Under the pieces are notes generated by a model. It did no database searches, had not been told where the DNA came from, and worked only from the letters and a program-made list of their open reading frames with translations. Positions 6,392-9,072 of a stretch of DNA of 9,072 nt are shown here, in pieces; within the stretch, counting starts at the first letter, position 1; every line of letters begins with the position of its first letter. The position numbers and the translations under genes were made by a program. Origin of the DNA: Deltaproteobacteria bacterium (GTDB taxonomy: Bacteria; Desulfobacterota; Desulfobacteria; Desulfobacterales; JAFDDL01); contig JAFDDL010000330.1 of NCBI GenBank assembly GCA_019310865.1, positions 1 through 9,072 of the forward strand, in the 5' to 3' direction.

Positions 6392-7012
6392 ATGAACACA
6401 AAAACTTGCATGAGAGAAAACCAGTTAAATTCAAATCACTTTCGCGTCGTTAGGAAAAGCCTCATGATGTCGTTGCTGGCACTGCTATTTTTTACTGCTG
6501 CGGTCAGCGCATCCCAAGATGGTGTCAATACGGGTAATATCCTTTCGGATCAAGCAGTGATCCCTGGGACAAAGGCCCCTTCGATCACCTACCAGGATGA
6601 TGAGTGCAAGGTCCATCAGGTTAACCACTCGGCTGATGAAATCAATCTAATCGTTTTTTCCGGCCGGCAATGCGCACCGCCGGACTCTCCCCTGGTATTA
6701 GCCGGAAAGGAGCTTAATAACGAAACGCCGGCGGTGAATCTTGTCGAGATATCCTGCATTAAAGAAGAGAACCGTCAGACACACCAAGACTGTGTCCTCA
6801 AACGAGCACAGATCGACACTCGGCTGCTTTCCCTTTGTGATTCGTCCGGACAAACAAAAAGAAAATTCGCTGTGTCGCCCACACAAAAATTGTTCCTCGT
6901 GAAGGAAGGGATTGTGATAAAGACCGGGCCCTATTCACAATTAGATTCATTCTTGGATGATCTCAAACATCTTGTTGCTGACAAAGAAGTGGAGGATGCT
7001 CATTATGACTAG
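6392..7012 (+). CDS. Secreted thioredoxin-fold (AhpC/TSA- or TlpA-like) protein with altered active site
   Basis: 206 residues. A strong AGGAG (6381-6385) precedes the ATG by 6 nt. A long basic n-region and hydrophobic core (MMSLLALLFFTAAVSA) give a signal peptide, cleavage near A40-S41. The mature protein follows the thioredoxin-fold layout: PGTKAPSITYQDD (58-70), a strand INLIVFSG, then GRQCAPPD (91-98) where TlpA-like proteins carry WCxxC, and a later VSPT (161-164) matching the cis-Pro loop before LFLVKEGIVIKTG. Only Cys94 remains at the active-site position; other mature Cys are 72, 122, 134 and 149. A one-Cys peroxidase or reductase, a disulfide-handling partner or a non-catalytic sensor are all possible. 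It stands alone behind a sigma54-type promoter and divergent to the activator, so it is the most likely primary target of that regulator. Confidence 0.65.
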   Translation: MNTKTCMRENQLNSNHFRVVRKSLMMSLLALLFFTAAVSASQDGVNTGNILSDQAVIPGTKAPSITYQDDECKVHQVNHSADEINLIVFSGRQCAPPDSPLVLAGKELNNETPAVNLVEISCIKEENRQTHQDCVLKRAQIDTRLLSLCDSSGQTKRKFAVSPTQKLFLVKEGIVIKTGPYSQLDSFLDDLKHLVADKEVEDAHYD

Positions 7013-7078
7013 ACAACGCGCATGAGGTAAATGAGCCGTATGCTATGGTAAAGTCCCTTCGCTGTCGTTTTTGTTTCA

Positions 7079-7180
7079 TTGAACACCTCGTTTTGCTATA
7101 AGGTCCTAAAAGGTGAGATCCTGAGCTTTTCAAAGCTGATCAAAAAGGACCCGAGCTCGATGAGTGAAGTCAAAGAATGA
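7079..7180 (+). CDS. Possible small or remnant ORF coupled to the molybdenum-carrier gene
   Basis: A plus frame is open from 7052 to the TGA at 7178-7180. It reads KVLKGEILSFSKLIKKDP and ends SSMSEVKE, a composition that looks protein-like. Its stop overlaps the next gene's ATG (ATGA at 7177-7180), as real coupled genes do. Only a TTG (7079) or a late ATG (7160) could start it and neither has a ribosome site, so it may be the tail of a gene whose 5' part was lost. No family recognised. Confidence 0.2.
   Translation: MNTSFCYKVLKGEILSFSKLIKKDPSSMSEVKE
7102..7151. other. Nested inverted repeat ahead of the molybdenum-carrier gene
   Basis: GGTCCT (7102-7107) pairs with AGGACC (7146-7151), enclosing GATC (7117-7120) / GATC (7138-7141) and a tight AGCTTT (7124-7129) / AAAGCT (7132-7137) hairpin with a 2-base loop. 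No T-run follows on the plus strand, so it is not a standard terminator for the gene ending at 7012. It may be a leader structure for the gene at 7177, or overlap the small ORF by chance. Confidence 0.3.
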
Positions 7181-7971
7181 TACAAAAAATCATATCAGGT
7201 GGCCAAACAGGTGCTGATCAAGGTGCCTTGGATGCTGCCATTGAGTTTGGCATCCCATATGGTGGTTGGATACCCAAAGGTAGGCTTACGGAAGATGGTA
7301 CGTTGCAGGAGATGCTTAAGCTCAAGGAGATGCCAACTAAAAGCTACAATGCCCGTACCGAGCAAAACGTTATTGATTCAGATGGGACCGTCATCATCCA
7401 TAGGGACAGGCTCACCGGTGGTTCGTTATACACCGGAAAAATGACAAAGAAACATGGTAAACCATGCCTTAACATCAACCTTAAAGATACATCAACTTTT
7501 TCTGCAGCCTTAGAGATTGCACGGTGGGCAAGGGACAATAGAATCGAACTTTTGAATGTTGCAGGCCCAAGAGCAAGCAAAGACCCCACAATCTACGCGA
7601 CTGTTAAGAAAATCATGACCTGGGTGATTCACATAAGCATTGTCAAAGACAATGTTCAGGACGTCTACGATGGAAAAGCGCATCCCAACGAGAAACCACC
7701 CAAAACCGCTGAAGAGGTAATCGATCGGATCATCGAAAGCATGTCCTTTAGAGACAAGGCCCTTGTTGCTAAGATGGATGAGGATGAGCTGCATAAGCTT
7801 GATTTGACTTTGGGCCGGTATATTTCAAATAGGCTGGATGAGTGGGAAATAGATGACACGCTTATGGATTCATTTTATGGCCAATCGGATGGGGCTTTCC
7901 TAACCGCTTCAGTATTGAAGCTGTTATGGGAAAAACTGAAATTTTCACATGCGTTAAGGGTTATAAAATAA
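7177..7971 (+). CDS. Putative molybdenum carrier (SLOG-fold) protein with C-terminal DUF6794-like domain
   Basis: 264 residues, two domains. Residues 1-155 match the putative molybdenum carrier family: GGQTGADQGALDAA (8-21) as nucleotide/ligand loop, IPYGGWIPKGR, DGTVIIHRDRLTGGS and LNVAGPRAS. The fold is a Rossmann-like SLOG/lysine-decarboxylase-like domain; a role in binding molybdenum cofactor is known by family name only, while SLOG domains more broadly bind nucleotide-like ligands. From about 170 on (PKTAEEVIDRIIESMSFRDK, then LGRYI and an aromatic-rich end) the sequence resembles the DUF6794 helical domain, of unknown function. The ribosome site is weak; the ATG overlaps a TGA from an upstream frame (ATGA), so coupling may start translation. 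It is not linked in theme to neighbours and seems a single-gene unit ended by the stem-loop at 7956-7983. Confidence 0.8.
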   Translation: MIQKIISGGQTGADQGALDAAIEFGIPYGGWIPKGRLTEDGTLQEMLKLKEMPTKSYNARTEQNVIDSDGTVIIHRDRLTGGSLYTGKMTKKHGKPCLNINLKDTSTFSAALEIARWARDNRIELLNVAGPRASKDPTIYATVKKIMTWVIHISIVKDNVQDVYDGKAHPNEKPPKTAEEVIDRIIESMSFRDKALVAKMDEDELHKLDLTLGRYISNRLDEWEIDDTLMDSFYGQSDGAFLTASVLKLLWEKLKFSHALRVIK

Positions 7972-7983
7972 GTCCCCTTTTTT
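7956..7983 (+). terminator. Weak intrinsic terminator candidate
   Basis: AAGGG (7956-7960) pairs with CCCTT (7975-7979) around a 14-base loop that contains the stop codon, and six T's (7978-7983) follow. The stem is short, so this is tentative; the convergent gene ends at 7998. Confidence 0.35.
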
Positions 7984-7997
7984 GTTGTTGGTTTTCG

Positions 7998-8873
7998 TCA
8001 CCGTCTTCCGCCGGCACCTTTTCCGCCGGATCCATGCCCAATAGATCCGCCAAACCCGCCGCCGCCGTTACCCACGCCCCGCGGGCCATACAGATTCCGT
8101 CCGATATCCGACATTGAATTTCCCTTGCGCAGGCCTGACGCCAGGGTGTTGGCGATCTCTTCATGGGAACGCCCCGATTTCTTCGCCCGGGCTGTCATCT
8201 GGACTAACCGGCTATGGTCAGTTCGGAAATATCCGGCTGCCATTCCCGCACCTGCGATACGGATGCTTTGAGATTCGGAAAAACCCATGCCGTAAAGATC
8301 CGCAACCGCATGGGCTGAATGAAAGACGACATCAGCGCTTTTCTTGCCGGATGCGTAGAGTGTCCGAAATCCATCGACGCTCACCCCCCGCTCCACCGCC
8401 ATGGCAACGGCCGGTAGTGCACGATCTCCGCCGGCCTTTTTTATCACCTTTGAAACCAGCTCGTTGGCGTCCCTGTAAACTGCCATCTTCGTGTCCAATA
8501 CGGAAAGAATCAAGGGGGGGGGCACCTTTTTGGCCAGGCCCTCCATAATCTTGTCGGTAAAGGGTTGCAGCGGAAGATCGCCCTGCCGGATTAGCGTCAT
8601 TCGGTTAACGAGTTCCGCAAAATCACCTGCAGAGACAGTGGCTCCGGCTGATCGTGACAGAATCGCCATAACCTCATGGGCAGACACACCTGCCGCTTGC
8701 GCACGCTCGATTCCGCGTGCCACGATTTCTGGATCCTCCGGATAGGCAACCAGACTTTTTTCCCCGACTGATAGCCAATCATCTGCGGCAAAGCCCTGGC
8801 CGGCATCGAAGCAACACATGAAGCCCAGAAACACGAAAAAAAATGCTACGGTTGTATTATATTCTTTTTTCAT
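7998..8873 (-). CDS. Secreted helical protein with glycine-rich tail, function unknown
   Basis: 291 residues. A signal peptide (core TVAFFFVFLGFMCC, cleavage near GFA-ADDW) exports it. The mature part is Ala/Val-rich and mostly helical, with recurring units of similar shape (IVARGIERAQAAGVSAHEVM; then ALPAVAMAVERGVSVDGFRT), which suggests a degenerate alpha-helical repeat. The last 30 residues are Gly-rich (GNGGGGFGGSIGHGSGGKGA) and end in Arg-Arg, probably disordered. No catalytic motif is recognised. The ATG lies inside the 3' end of the glycogen-binding gene (17 nt overlap), so translation is probably coupled and the two products may work together at the cell surface or in the periplasm. 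The gene contains a nine-C run (see 8514-8522). No known family can be assigned. Confidence 0.7.
   Translation of the reverse strand: MKKEYNTTVAFFFVFLGFMCCFDAGQGFAADDWLSVGEKSLVAYPEDPEIVARGIERAQAAGVSAHEVMAILSRSAGATVSAGDFAELVNRMTLIRQGDLPLQPFTDKIMEGLAKKVPPPLILSVLDTKMAVYRDANELVSKVIKKAGGDRALPAVAMAVERGVSVDGFRTLYASGKKSADVVFHSAHAVADLYGMGFSESQSIRIAGAGMAAGYFRTDHSRLVQMTARAKKSGRSHEEIANTLASGLRKGNSMSDIGRNLYGPRGVGNGGGGFGGSIGHGSGGKGAGGRR
8514..8522. repeat. Nine-G homopolymer inside a coding region
   Basis: Nine consecutive G's on the plus strand read as nine C's (Pro-Pro-Pro at KVPPPLIL) in the secreted-protein gene. The frame is intact here. Tracts of this length are prone to slippage during replication and to sequencing error. 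Confidence 0.8.
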
Positions 8874-9072
8874 CGCCGTTACCGATTTTTAACACCGCAT
8901 TTTGGTTACCGAATCCATCGTCCTTGTATCCAAACGCATGATCGTCAGGGGTCCATTTTCCATCCACAAAAAACATATACTCATAAGTCCCCTGTTTAAC
9001 TTTATGAACAGCGCTCCAACTGCCCTGGCCGAACGGGTCCACCATCGGCAACTGGTCTTTCTGCCACTGGTT
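8857..9072 (-). CDS. Glycogen-binding (CBM48/AMPK1_CBM-type) domain protein, 5' part outside window
   Basis: The frame is open from the window edge, so only the C-terminal 71 residues are seen. They carry the hallmarks of the early-set glycogen-binding domain shared by isoamylase-type and AMPK-beta proteins: an N-Q-W motif at the very edge (from the usual GDFNxW), PMVDPFGQGSW, the strand pair GTYEYMFFVDGKW, and the closing DDGFGNQNAVLKI. This domain binds alpha-glucans such as glycogen. No catalytic domain is visible, and the protein ends 11 residues after the domain. A TTG or internal ATG could be used as start, but the NQW residues before them belong to the domain, so the gene runs off the window. 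It is followed with a 17 nt overlap by the secreted helical protein, making a two-gene unit. Confidence 0.8.
   Translation of the reverse strand, partial: NQWQKDQLPMVDPFGQGSWSAVHKVKQGTYEYMFFVDGKWTPDDHAFGYKDDGFGNQNAVLKIGNGDEKRI

Noticed and set aside
8877..8882. CGTTAC half-site near the start of the secreted-protein gene
   Set aside because: A single hexamer within overlapping coding sequence, with no phased partner; expected by chance in a window this size.

Overview
The window looks like chromosomal DNA from a Gram-negative bacterium with moderate GC content. A delta-proteobacterial lineage (Desulfobacterota, Desulfobacterales-like) is my best guess. The reasons are a Cys-rich zinc/2Fe-2S fragment of the corrinoid-activation ferredoxin style, a PAS plus sigma54-activator regulator with a Cys-rich PAS loop, and secreted and outer-membrane proteins with clear signal peptides. 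This assignment is inferred from protein style only; there is no rRNA or other phylogenetic marker here.

Layout, left to right. Positions 1-295 hold no convincing gene, but contain a foldable element (122-199) and a palindromic operator-like site (241-260). A tight plus-strand operon (296-4740) follows: a truncated Cys-rich/ferredoxin-like protein, a LolD/MacB-type ABC ATPase, an FtsX/MacB-type permease, a periplasmic LolA-like protein and a beta-barrel outer-membrane protein. Junctions are tight: 8 nt overlap for ATPase/permease and ATGA overlap for LolA-like/barrel. Together they look like a trans-envelope route for a lipid, lipoprotein or other hydrophobic cargo: inner-membrane extractor, periplasmic carrier, outer-membrane acceptor.

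Convergent to it (4797-6156, minus) is a PAS/AAA+ sigma54-dependent activator. It is broken by an apparent deletion with frameshift at the Sensor II motif, which leaves its Fis-type DNA-binding domain in a separate 85-codon frame. Divergent from it, a strong sigma54-type promoter (6299-6314) reads into a secreted thioredoxin-fold protein with an altered active site (6392-7012). Three CGTTAC repeats spaced 11 and 10 bp lie between the two genes, where they would overlap the regulator's own start and sit about 110-135 bp upstream of the sigma54 start. A related GTAACGTTAC/AACGTTA pair lies ahead of the transport operon, so the regulator plausibly links operon and thioredoxin-like gene into one regulon.

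The rest is unrelated in theme: a putative molybdenum-carrier/SLOG protein with a C-terminal DUF6794-like domain (7177-7971), then a minus-strand overlapping pair consisting of a glycogen-binding (CBM48-type) domain protein cut by the window edge (8857-9072) and a secreted helical protein with a Gly-rich tail (7998-8873). No tRNA, rRNA, CRISPR array or transposase was seen.
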